64,000 nucleotides of DNA from Allacma fusca (lineage: Eukaryota > Arthropoda > Collembola > Symphypleona > Sminthuridae), in assembly GCA_947179485.1 (NCBI GenBank), contig OX359249.1:37310250-37374249 (forward strand), in the 5' to 3' direction. Shown piece after piece: positions 23,102-35,160 of the stretch. The translations under genes were made by a program, and so were the position numbers. Within the stretch, counting starts at the first letter, position 1. Every line of letters begins with the position of its first letter. A model generated the notes under the pieces. It made no database searches. It saw only the letters and a program-made list of their open reading frames with translations, and was not told the origin of the DNA.

Positions 23102-26100
23102 ATGAGTCGGAACAAGAAGTTCAAGATACAAACCGACAAAGTCCGGTTACTAACGGACAATGAAGTAATCAGGCTTCCTGCGGGGTACATGGACATACCC
23201 GTCCTAAATTGGCAAGAAGAAGACTTTTCGTACGGGAATGACAGTGAAACAGACGAGGAAGACGAATTTGAACCCACTGGGAAATGGAGAATTATCCCCA
23301 ATTGGCGAGACCCGGAGGATGAATGGTCAATTACTACTGACTGGAGTGACGTCACTACAAAGGCATTGCAAGAAGAGTCCAGGATCCAGATTGAAGCAAC
23401 GCGTGTTCCATCATGCCATGGAAGAGTTGAGAGCTTCATTGGTAAAACTTTCCAAACCGCTCTAGGCAATGACAGTGGAAACAAGGAAGGCATGGAGGAT
23501 CAAACCCTTCCCGTTTATCGTCCATGGTGGGATCATGATCCCATGCCCGGAGTTCACATCCCAAGGTTTATTTGGCAAGTGGAGTCTGAAACAGACATTC
23601 ACACCTCTAGACAAATCAAAGTCATTAAGTTCCAGGACAATTCCGTATTCCAATCAGAATTCCGGGTATTGCGCAAGAATAACACAGAGTATATTGATAC
23701 GGAAGAAGTGGAAGATGTAGCTGATGACATAGAAGAGTTACTAAGTTTGGATGTGCTGGAGACCATCAGGCCACTCTTTAACAATGGTCCATTGTCAATG
23801 GGGGAGTACAAAGCAGCCATAGCTGACGCCTTGGGACTCCCAGATGAGCCCCATCTATTTCCCAAGTGTCTCTCTGACCTATTTACTCAAATTGATACCT
23901 TTGCCGTGGATAAAATTTCGTGGGATGATCTGTGTGACTTCCTGCAACAGCAATATGCAGAAAAGGCTGAAACGGAATATAGCTCTCCACCTGTTGCTCT
24001 TTTCCCACCTTGTTCAATTTTTGATACGCCCCACCGAAGCCCTATCACGCGAGCTTTCACTCTGGCTGATAAAGGGCTCTTGTGTTTCAGTGAGGATGGA
24101 ATCGTATCTCTGTGGACATCCACTTTCAAACCAAGAATTTGGCGTGCTCTAGTATGGTTTTCATATGCATTATTTTTTTACTTTTCATAAAACTGATGGC
24201 AACCATTTTACCTTACAACGCAGCGTGTATTTACGAAATTAGAGGTCAAAATTTCAATCATTCACATTACTAATTAGGGTCGACCAGCTAGCTTGAAAAC
24301 ACTTTCCAACATATCCGATAAGAAGTCATCCAAATGGTTCACGGACGTCGTTCACTTACCCAGGCTGTCAAAATTCATTGTCCCAACGGGGTAATTTTCG
24401 TAGAGAAATTCCTGCTAAAACAATTGCATTATAATTCGTACTATGTACGATCTTACTGGGAAATAGTTACATCACAACGTGATATTTTTCATTTCACTTA
24501 TGCAGAGAAAGAGAGCTCCAGTTTTATGACACTGCAACCTACGATCCTTATTGTCAACTTATAAATCTGTACTCCGTACCTATTCATATAGACGCAAAAC
24601 TAACACCGCAGATGTCTTTGATTGTGGTCATGGGAGACATGACAGGATGCGTTGCGGTACTTATTGTAGAGTAAGTATGTTGTTTGCTGGTGATTGTATT
24701 CATTACATCTAGTTTTGCAGAATCAATATCTCTGCTAATTTTAGTAGTGCACTCAGGAATGAAACGAAAAATAATTGATTGATGTGTTCTATTTAAGTCA
24801 AGCCATCTCCACATTACGGAACTGGTCTCAGCAAAGGAGGGTTAATTGTAAGACACACGTACTTACTTGCAACAAAGAAAATATTTGTAATGCATACTTT
24901 CGGACTATTATCAGACACGTGTCAAACAAAATATTTGTTGATTGACAGCCGTTCCAACAATTTCCGTTCACGATGCCGTGGGTGAGGATCTGGGCGTGAA
25001 ATACGGAAAATTTAAAGTCCATGATGACATGGTCTCGAGCATAGTCTTTTGCACCAGTATGAACCGAGTGAGTTTTCTGAACGGCGTTGCATTAATAGCA
25101 ATGATGTTCAGTGCGGTTTGCGGTAGAAGTCTAATACATGACCCTTGATTAGGTAGTTACAGCTTCAATCAATCAGAACCGATCCTTGGTGATGGGTACC
25201 TTGCTAACAACATGGACTGCAAATGAGATGATGGTATCCATGTCCACGAAATTTGTTGAGGGTAAATTAGAGACCTACTCGCATAAATAAGTAACCATAT
25301 GGCCACTCACAACTTTCTTCTTACTTAGGTGTGACTGATATTTCAACGAAACCAAAGCGGCGTAAACCTGCAGATGAAGTTATTTTTCCTATCAGCAACG
25401 GTTGCAGAACCTTTGACATTTGGGAAGAAAAACGCTGGCTAGCCGCGGGCGGTTTGGATCGGTTAGTTTGGGTGTTCAATATGTACGTTCCAAGTCAGGT
25501 ACGATGCCGTTAAAAAAATTGGAATGGTAAAATATATTAGTTTACAAACTTACAAGGGTTTACAAGTTTTTATATTCCTGTAATCAATACAGCCCATTGC
25601 CAAGCTACGAGGACACAATGCTGCTTTATTCAAAGTAATATTTGACCCCAGAAGTGAAACTCTCTTCAGCATTTGTACTGAAAAAACAATCCGAGTATGG
25701 CAGCTCATGACCAACACCTGCATACATACATTGGACATAAAAGCATCAAAAATAAAAGGACCCATTTTGCACTGCTTTTGCCCCACCACTGATGGGATTT
25801 TAATTCAAACCAATGACGACTGTCAATTCTTAAAGATAAAAAGAATCGGAGATGAAGCCATTGTACGTTTAAAATATATAAATACTGTCAATAAATTAAA
25901 ACTTGACACTGTTAAAATCCATGTATCCCTGACTAAAGGAAGAAGGTTCCACACATGTGGATGGTATTACTGCAGTCTGCTACAATCCTCAACATGAGTT
26001 TATCATGTCTTGCTCTTCTGAGGATATTTTCGTTTGGGAATGCGAGACTGGGAAAATGGTGGCTGAATTCAATACAATTGGTGGTGATGGTTCTATGCAT

Positions 26101-28700
26101 TTGGATACGATTGCTGAAAAGAAGGAAGCTCCAATGGAGGAAGAAAATATTTTCATCATGCCCCAGCCCCTGCTTCATGGACGAGAACAAGTGCTAATAA
26201 CTTGCAATCAACATGGATTTTAGCAATTGCAATCATTATAACTTGTATTTTCATTATTAATAGGTGGACACTTACGAGGTGGGAACAGTCACATGTGTTA
26301 CGCTGGACAACATGGGAAGGCGATTTTTCACCGCACATGCAAACGGGGTCATTAAGGCATGGAATTTCTACAACGGTAAAAATATTAAATGGGGTTTCTT
26401 TTCATTTGCCACACCCATAGTACCAAATATAATTACAATTTTCTGAAACTACAACTTAATTTCTCTTAAGGTCGAAACTTGTACAACTTATACAAACCTC
26501 TGGATAACAACGACATATGTGATATGCATTACATTACTGTCAATGCCGAGCACCGCTACCTAATGACAGTGGGTTGGGATCGTCGAGTTGTTATTTACAT
26601 AGATACACAAGTAAAGATTCAACCTATAATTACTATATCAGACACCTGCATGGCAACTTATTAAAAACTTCTATTAAAACATATGTGCGTACTTTTTGTT
26701 CGGGCTTTCACTTATAGGGCCCTGAAGTAGTTCATCAACTCTCATTGCCAGATGAGCCAATTGAGTTCACTCACCCTACGCTAGGACATCAGGATGACAT
26801 CTGGGCGTCAACGTTTGGCTATCCAAATCTAATAGCTTCTGGAGACTACAGTGGGAGACTGATGGTGTGGAATATTAATTCGGGGCATATTGTAGGATAC
26901 TTGAGGACAAATGCCGCGAGGTGTGTGATGTCATCTTCATTACTGTGACAACTAATACAATTAGTAGCTTCAGGGCTTATGTTTTTTTTTACAGGGATCG
27001 TCAATATGCGAAAGATAAATTTATCACATCCTTAGTTTTTCATACTCAAACGTTCAAAACTAAGAAAACGACTTACTTAATCTCCAGTGGTCCCCATCAT
27101 CTGATGCATTTATGGAGGGTATGTTTTTATATAAGTATTAGCTTTTATTCCTTAAAACAGGAATTTTCCTTTAAGGCCGTAGACGGTAATTCTATCCGCA
27201 GGCAAATACAACACGGGAGATCAACGTAGGGTCAGTGGGTTGGACAAGACCTTGTGACTTGCCTCGGGATTATGTCACTTGTATAAAATCAGTTCCAGAA
27301 AATAATTTGATAGTATGTGCAGATACATGGGGCTGCGTCTCAGTCTGGACAATTGAGGATTCACTGGGTGAAAAAGAGCCAACTCAATGGTTTCCGAAGT
27401 CTCAGCTGAAGGGAGGAAAGGATCCGACAGGATTTCGACCGGTAGGCTCAATGGAAGTATCCGCGACTCAAAAGCAACGTTCCAGAATGACGGATACATC
27501 GAGCACAGCATCCATTCATTCCAAAGACACACTCTCCATGATGGTTTCTTCAGACGTTACTCAAAATGCAGTGGCGGAAGTGATTGATGCTTCGAATCCC
27601 GTGTATAACTTTAATATTGCAGAGGTTGCTTCCAGTTTCGGAATTACGCTTAAGTCCGACGAAAATAGTACCAATGAGAAATCTCATAAAAGTTCAAGCT
27701 CATCCAAGCAAACACGGTCATCCAAGCAAGACTCATCCCAGTCGGACAAAAAGCAAATAAGTACTCAAACCATAGACATTGACATTCCAGGGTCCATGTT
27801 CGACGTCAAGATTATTCCATCCTCTACCCAGTCTAAAAGAATACTTGAAAAGGAAAAGGAGAAAAAACGACTTGCAGAGTTTCTAGAAGGGGATCCTCTA
27901 AACACGACTAATAAACAGCGGGTATTAAGAAAGAAAAAAGGCTATGGTTTAGGTCCTGTTCAAATGAAATTCATCCGCAGTTGGAAGTGTCACGTAGATG
28001 GTTTTGCTTGTCTGGAGGTATGCAACACTTATGGCCTCATAGTTACTGGAAGCAAGGATCGATCCGTGCGAATTTGGGACTTTGAAGGTTGAAACATTAG
28101 CAATTTAAAGTTCCATACAGTTTTCAATAGAAACAGTATTCAAGAAAATTAATTAACAAACTTTTGAAATCATTTAGGAAATCACGTAGGTATTCTGGGG
28201 CAGCCAGAAAATTGGTTAGTTGGAGATCCTACAACTTACTCCCCGATGCACCCACAAGATGTAATTTTAGACGTCAAAAGAATTCGTGGGATGGAATTCT
28301 TTAGAAAGCCTCCTCCTCCTCCTTTAGAATCCGAACTGGTTGCTGAGGAATATGTTAAAACTATGCTCGTAAGATACGATTTACAATCATATTTTAGTAT
28401 TTGCCGGTGCCTTTCCTTTCACAAGATTTTATTGTTACTGTTCTTACGGTGAATTTTTTAAAACAGCAACAAGCGGAAAGGCCACGTATGACAGATAAAG
28501 ATATTATGGAAAAATCCTATCCTTACGAGAGGCTTCTATATTACAATGTTCCTACGACACTGTGGATTCAGTCTGGTGCCCCTGTAGGTCCTTACAAACG
28601 ATTCGCTATGGATAAAACCCAAGAAATAATTCCATTTAATGATGGTAGCGTTCCGAAAAGGAAACACAGACGCATGGAAACAGAGATTAAAAAATTTTAA
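23102..28700 (+). CDS. EF-hand and WD-repeat protein, WDY/WDR49/WDR64-like
   Basis: Sixteen exons join in frame: 23102-24151, 24278-24390, 24506-24670, 24798-24847, 24949-25067, 25153-25261, 25329-25498, 25593-25862, 25939-26190, 26264-26375, 26471-26610, 26718-26920, 26995-27118, 27202-28087, 28178-28368 and 28467-28700; 1395 residues. After an acidic N-terminus, residues 215-295 form an EF-hand-like region (LFTQIDTFAVDKISWDDLCDF) with a degenerate calcium loop. WD repeats follow, for example TFDIWEEKRWLAAGGLDRLV, TEKTIRVW, SSEDIFVWE, GWDRRVVIY, SGRLMVWN and SKDRSVRIWDFEG. A low-complexity Ser/Lys insert sits near residues 1050-1160. The C-terminus has a PPPPPLESE stretch. Members of this family are linked to cilia and sperm flagella, so a testis or ciliary scaffold role is inferred. 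The 25th intron-like junction at 26190 uses a weak GTGCTA donor. Confidence 0.88.
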
Positions 28701-30990
28701 AATTCAGTCAATCTCATAGACCGCATTTGAAACTACTGCATGTCTGAACCACTTTTGTTTTAAGTTGATTTATTGGTTACGGATGGCTCCGATGATCTTA
28801 CTGCATGCTTTAGTTGCCGCTGATAATTATAATTTTAATGACTTAATGGATTAGATTCAGCGATTCGTTATAGCAAATGAGGAACTTTAATGAGAAAAAT
28901 TGCGAGTGAAGATGTGTCACTCATGCTTAAATGGACGTACATAAGTACAACATCTACACGTACTAGTTCAAATGTATCAGGTATCAGCTAATGAACCAAC
29001 ATCAAGCATCCACAAAAAGTTTATAATACCTGCTTCATCATCCCGTGAAAAAAATAACTTTCGCTGAGGATTTCCAGGAATGCTCAAGTACAGTAGTACA
29101 TAGGAACACTACTCAGAACAAAGAAACAAGAAACTTCAAAGAAAAAGCAAATCCAGGTCAAATAATGTTGCAGAAATTTAATGCAGTTGGCCTCATCAAA
29201 TCACATTATACGGTTACGATGCTCAAGTACATACTTACGGCTACGAGTCAGTTATGACTTATGATTAGTTTTTATTGATATTTCTGTTGGGGGAAAAGTG
29301 CATCTCACAAAAAGTAAATTCCATTTGAGCTTTGCAACCTTACTCTCAAACAGGCTCTACGTGATTGAAGGTAAAAATGGCCAGGAGTAACAGTAGGTTA
29401 GTTTTGCTATGTGCTGATAGAATGCAAGTTAAAATTACTACTTCCTGCATATTTTTTGCAGCCTTATTAGTGCAGCTGTTATCATCTATCAGAAAATCAT
29501 TGTTACCCACAAACAAATGTGTCTTTCTTTTTTGTGATTTGGTTTCAGTGCCAAATAATTATTATTACTTTCAAAACATAAATACAGGGAAGATAGTGTA
29601 GACAGACTTTTATACACACATATGCACAATACAAGCCAAGCCCTAAGCCTTTCCTGAGAAACCAGGGGTGACAGTATGTAGAAAGTTTACATGAACGGAA
29701 AGTGATGCAAAATGTTTTGACTCTTTTACGGGATGGGGGATTGTTGGAATACAAATGAATATGTGCATATGTCATAGTTATAGGTATAGACTATCCCACG
29801 GTGTTCATTACGACCTTTAAACATTTATGATTGCATTTCGCTCTAAAGTATGCGTAACCACTGTAAACAGTTCTCCCTTGGTGAGTGGGACTCAGTCTGT
29901 ACGTACATATGGAATACGCATGAAATATCTACATCTTGTATGTTTCTGTACGATCAGCACTCAAATAATGCAAATAACTGCAGCGATTGAGCAAAATTAC
30001 AGTCATTTTATTTCCTTTCTTAATTTCACTGATCTTAATGAATTGATTCGTGCTGAAGGTAAACGAGTTTTGGGCCCATGCATGCTAGAGATGAGTTAGT
30101 CAGGCACAAGGTTTCATAGTATCAGGGGCACTCAACTTTATTACTAATGGACTTATGCATGCACGCTGTACTTAGCAAGAGGTGCATGCTACTCCTATCT
30201 CAGTCGGAAACTAGTTTGATGACGCTAGTTTTCAGTGCTTTTGACAGAGTATGAATTCCTTGGATGTATGTTATTAAACAATACACTTGAATAGAGTTAT
30301 GATTTGCACTTGTCTGTAAGCTTTCACAGCAGAATGAGGCATTGAATTCTTAATACCTATTCTTTCCCCTATAACATAAGTACTCCTCATCCTTATGTGT
30401 AGTGAGGAATGCGTTGTGAACATGAGGTGGAGACTTTCAGTTTTGTTACCCAAGGTACAACATACATCAACAACCTTTGAGTTTGTTTATAACCTATTTC
30501 GGAAAAAGGTGTACCCGTTGAGCAGGTCTTTACTACGTAAGTATCTTGACTACTTGACACTGACACATGCAAAGATTAAACTAACTTCAAGCATACTGTA
30601 CACAAGGAAATGAGAAATATGCCTATTTGTCATTACGCTTACTGACACTGTAAGGGAGTACTTTATACTTGCAAGTATATATAAGTAGACTCAAAAATGA
30701 GGATATCCAATATGAAAAGAAAATTCTGGTGAAAATGAAAGCAAGTTCAATGGCAAAAGGGCGCCAGTGCACATGTCATGACGGCTGACGACCCAGTGCA
30801 AAGTACCGTCCGGTCATGATAAATAAAATGCTGTGTTGAGACGGCCCAATAAATTATTGCGAAAAGTTCTCTAGTATTCACTTCTACTCTCAATTACTTG
30901 TAGTGGCCACTACAGAGCAGTCGGATTAATTTTTGCAGCATCAAATATCACATTATATTGTAACAGTGGCTGATTTAATTTAGGGGATTA
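28701..30990. other. No supported gene
   Basis: Carries the 3' UTR of the WD-repeat gene at its left and the promoter of the DM4/DM12 gene at its right. Short frames of 70-90 codons exist (29045-29257, 29827-30099) with no recognisable content or splice borders. Confidence 0.45.
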
Positions 30991-30997
30991 TCGGTTT

Positions 30998-31030
30998 TAT
31001 AAATAGTCGACTCGTGCTTCTTACAGTTAA
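30998..31030 (+). promoter_or_regulatory. TATA box and initiator of the DM4/DM12 gene
   Basis: TATAAATA at 30998-31005 is followed 27 bases after its first T by an initiator-like TTACAGTTA around 31021-31029. This spacing is standard for an arthropod core promoter. It places the start site about 60 bp before the ATG at 31085. Confidence 0.65.
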
Positions 31031-31084
31031 ACATTATATTAATTTAACAAGACCCTTGTGAATAAACGAACTATTTTTTGCGAA

Positions 31085-32169
31085 ATGAATTCCCACACTA
31101 TGGTATGTTTGTGTATGGTGACGGTGATTTTCAGTCATTTGTTTCAATCGGGAACTTTAGATGAAATAAAACATCGAACGAAAAGAACATTATGGATGTC
31201 CCATGACCGAAAATTCATCTTACCCAAAGGAACTATTCTGGATATAGCTCCTAAGCTACAAATTCCATTTATTCGTCAGCCACCGGAAGGTCTCAACTCT
31301 GACATCCAGCTAACCTGGCATTTCTACAGTGAGTGAGAATATCTGTAGTTTCTTATAACGTTGATTTTAACGTGACAGGGCAGGATAAGAATCTTCCCTA
31401 CTTTTGTAACATAAAATGTGTTTCAATTTTTTTAGTGTACTTCGATAAACTGGGAATGACAAGTGATAACCATCCATGGCCATTACCCTTCTTGTATCCA
31501 TTCAGTGGGTTCTTCCCTTACGGAAGACTTCCAGGACCAAGACCACACGGTGGAATAGCAGGTGGGCCATCATTCCAAAAGAAGGAGGATACGGAGGTTG
31601 AGGGAAAGAAAGAGAAAAGCGATATCAAGCGAGTTGTTGTGAAACCAACTCAACCCAAAAGAAAACCCCGATCTATTCTCAGCCTCCCACCACCGGAAAA
31701 ATTACAAGGAGGAGAGAGAGCAATTCTGATTCCTCAACTAGAGAAAATGCTTGGCTCAATGGGCTACGACGGAAGATCATGTCTTCTCCGGGCCGTTTGT
31801 GAAATTCATGAATTCCCATTGCACAAAACAGGATATGGACTCTTCGGGGAAATTTTAACTTTGGTTTTCAGGTATGCAAAGAAAAATCAATAATAACTCC
31901 AACAAAAAAACAGCTTAAATATTGACTTTACAGACCTTTCTGAAATTCTCATTGTATACTCGGAATATTCTAGCGTCAGTCTATCGGATTATGCCGACAG
32001 TCATTTGCCTGAGTACGCCAAGGCTGAGGAGGCTGGTAAAGCAGGAGAGTGTTCGTCCTACTTTAAAAATTGCACGAAATCGATGTTTGTCTGGGAAGAG
32101 AAAAACAAGTACAGCAAAGAAATGCAAAATGTTTCTCACCAGGAGGGATTAGGATCTAATACGTTGTAA
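31085..32169 (+). CDS. Secreted DM4/DM12 family protein
   Basis: Three exons (31085-31328, 31436-31871, 31974-32169) give 291 residues. A signal peptide covers roughly residues 1-24 (hydrophobic CLCMVTVIFSHLF). A likely dibasic processing site, KHRTKR, follows. The family's N-terminal block RTLWMSHDRKFILPKGT and a WHFY motif come next, then a Pro/Gly-rich and Lys-rich spacer. The DM4/DM12 cysteine domain spans about residues 175-265: GRSCLLRAVCEIHEFPL, GLFGEILTLVF and AGECSSYFKNCTKSMF. Cysteine positions fit the family pattern C..C...C..C. The third exon was set at the CTAG acceptor before 31974 because the nearer acceptor leads at once to a stop. The function of DM4/DM12 proteins is unknown. 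They are small, arthropod-specific and often tissue-restricted, which fits the TATA promoter here. Confidence 0.85.
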
Positions 32170-32912
32170 TGTCTTCTTGATCAGCGGAATGCAGGAAGAA
32201 GTATATGAACTAACTACTTGTGAAAAAAAAATAGTCCGCATGTGGGACTATTTTCGATCTAAGGCACCTGGATTAATACACTACATCCATCCTGTATAGC
32301 GTATGAAAAGCAGTCAATTATGTGAAATGTGATTTTTTAGTATTTATGCAATCGTAATAATAGTGCAATTTATTTACTTATTAAGGTGTGAATTATGTAC
32401 AATGGCAATCTAATGTTGTTGATTGCCTCACTTTGTTCCTGTTATACTTTACTTTCTTGCTGACTTTTTGTTGTTATTTTTGTTTTGTTGATTTATTTAT
32501 AAAATTAATTAACGAATAATATATGATTCCTCTCTCATAAATTATTTGAAATAGAAAATTGAAGGCGTGTTGAACCCTTGTTGTTATTTTACAGCAAACT
32601 ACATGTACGTGGAACGTATCTTACAAATGACAAGAATAGTATAAAATAAAATGAGCCGCTACACTTGCATTTGCACATAAAATGGCAAAACTTAATAAAC
32701 TCAAGGTTTAGGCACAACTTCACATATAATTACTCCATCGTGTGAACATAAAAGAGTCACCATACCAAGCTGGTAGGCCCACAGGAAATAATCAAGAAAT
32801 ATTTCTCATGAAGCCCAACGATTGTTTTGAATTTCAGCATTTTCATCAAAAGAAAAGCAAAGTAGTAGGTACAAAACATGAACATTACTTTTATTAAGAT
32901 TTTCCAAACGGA
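32170..32912. other. Intergenic, 3' ends of convergent genes
   Basis: Untranslated 3' sequence of the DM4/DM12 gene (plus) and SURF6 (minus). It is AT-rich, with no further gene. Confidence 0.5.
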
Positions 32913-34037
32913 CTAAGCTATTCTTCCCTTCTTACGCTGTGCTTTTTTAAATTTCTTCACCTTATCATCCTTCCGTTTCTGCAGGTTGGACTGACGCTTG
33001 GCTTGACGCTGATCCATGAATTTCTCCTTCGTCTCCACACGCTCCTTCCATTTCTTGTCCTTGACCTAAGTATTACAAACAAAAATTGAATTAATTACTA
33101 TGACTTCCAATTTGGTCGCCCCACGTGCTCTTTTTAATTTATAATACCCGCATGCTCCCACATTAAAACGCAATACAAACCTTTTTGATTTTCTCCTGCT
33201 TCTTGATTGTCTTTTTTAAGAGCGCAGGGTCATCTCGTACTTTAGTTCCTTTGGCCTTTTGAAGTGCATTGTTCCATTTCATCTTATCAGCCACGGTAAC
33301 TGCCTCAGCAGTTTTCCCTTCCCCTTTTAGCTTCTCGATCATCCCTTCAGTTTTCGTCACAACCTTGAGCATCTTAGTAGCCGAGACTGCATTTTTGTTA
33401 ATCGTGAATTCCTTCGGTTTCTTATCATCCGAAATGAAGTCAAACTTGGAATAAACAATCTCTCCATTGGTTTTCTTCACAGGTTTCTTTTGCAATGGGG
33501 TCTTTTCAGCCAGAGCAGAATTCCCAATTTTTGCTCCCGTCTTATTAGAACTCCCACCTAAATTTGGATTGGCCTGTGATGTGAAACTCCTCTTCTTTGC
33601 CTCCAACGCTTCCGCTTTTTTCGCTTTCAGCTTCTTCCTCCGTACGCTTTTGTCGCTATTTTGGTTCTCCGTTCTTTCTTTACCTATTGGATCAACAGGG
33701 TCACATTTCAGTTCAAAATTAACTACCAATAGATTTTTTATTCTACCAAATGAGAGATATTACCTAAACTTGTGATTTTTTCTTGCAACCGGCGTTTAAG
33801 CTCTTCATGGCTGTAGCTCCTTCCTGAACTTGCTTGCTTCAAACTCTGCTGGAATTTGGCCTTCTTTGCCGTCAGACCTGGCTCTTCATCACTTTCAATT
33901 ATATACTCATCTTCGAGGGAATTTCCCGTGTCCCCTCTTATACCTTCTGGAAGTCTCTGGAAGATTTTAAAAATAAACTCCTTCTCTGATTGATACAATT
34001 TCGCCACTTTGCTTCGCGCGTTTTTCGGCAACGGCAT
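32913..34037 (-). CDS. SURF6: Surfeit locus protein 6 homologue (ribosome biogenesis)
   Basis: SURF6 (Rrp14 in yeast) is a nucleolar RNA-binding protein needed for pre-rRNA processing and both ribosomal subunits. Three exons on the minus strand, 34037-33764, 33683-33181 and 33065-32913, encode 309 residues, close to the size of other invertebrate members. The N-terminus has SYSHEELKRRLQEKI, the family's short conserved helix. The C-terminal SURF6 domain shows YSKFDFISDDKKPK, KLKGEGKTAEA, KWNNALQKAKGTKVRDDPALLKK (given here in part), a Lys-rich helix and KWKERVETKEKFMDQRQ. The tail is strongly basic, as expected for nucleolar targeting. The start ATG is followed at once by MPLPKNARSK, and no better upstream start is seen. 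Confidence 0.93.
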
Positions 34038-35160
34038 CCTTCGTCTGTGGGATTGATTTGAATTTTTGAGAACAAACGCAAAATCCTTGAGAATTCTAAC
34101 TTGCTCAAATTAAGTTCAAAAATAAAAACAATTGGGAAATTATTAAAGACAAACGCTGCTCAACATTCGATCCAACTAACAACCAACCTTGCAACTCGTA
34201 CAACAACCATGTGCTGGACACAAGAAATTGCATTTCGCGCTCTTCTCACACAAGCAATCTTCTGAAAGCAAAAGCTGAAGTTGCGTTCAAATGCGGGAGA
34301 CCGTCCGAAGGTTTCGCCTTTCGCAGCTTACGTTGCATGATCGAGTTGAGTGCGAGCTCACTTTCTCCCTTCCCTCAATAAGTCTCAAAATATTAAGCAG
34401 CCTTTATTATCAGGACTCACACTATTCTGCACTGTGAGTTACAGTACACTCCCTATATCAAATACTCCCTTTATAAAATTACCTATAAGGGAAAAATACT
34501 TCATATTTAATTATCATGTTTACTACATGAATTTTTCTTAAATGGAGCATCCCATTATATAAAGGCGCCTCTTGGTTGTTTTTTTAGAGACTGCTCAACC
34601 CAATTTTTTTTTAAACTAACTGTTCTAATGAGTATTCGTATAAGAAAAAAATGTTTGCAAAAATATAATTCCTAACATTTAGTTTCGAAAAATATAGGGA
34701 CGTCTGGGATTTTCATAAGACCAGATATTCCTGACTGAAAAAGTAGTTGTAATAGTCTAATTTGCGACAGCTGTCAACAGCTAAAGATAATTATGTAATT
34801 ACGCTTACATCTTCTACTTCCGTATTTCCACTCAAATCCCTCAATTTTTCCCGTGAAGGTTTGATGAAGGGAGATCCCAGTTGGAGTCAAGTAATCATGG
34901 TTATACGGGATGAGTTTTTTCCGGACATTATGAGGGCATAAGTCCTCACGAATTTTTTCCCCGTATTTACCCGATACCAGGTTCCAGGCCATAGGGATGT
35001 GGAAATGAAGATTCGGGAATTATCCTTGGGATGAAAATCTCCGTAATTTTTCCTGTATGAACAAAACGTTGTTTCTCGATGTTGGGAAAGTAAGAGTGAC
35101 AACGTGAACATTGTTCTGTGTGTTCAATTTAAATTAACTTCAGAAAACTAACATTAGAAG
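34038..35160. other. Intergenic; SURF6 promoter and possible decayed inverted-repeat element
   Basis: Between two minus-strand genes. Around 34440-34600 the sequence has CAGTACACTCCCTATATC at one side and a distant ACTG at the other, with TATATAAAGGCGCC inside. This faintly resembles a pogo-type MITE, but the arms do not match well. The rest is AT-rich without coding signal. Confidence 0.35.

Noticed and set aside
34430-34600. A second pogo-like MITE
   Set aside because: The outer bases hint at CAGT...ACTG but the arms do not pair beyond four or five bases and no target duplication is visible.
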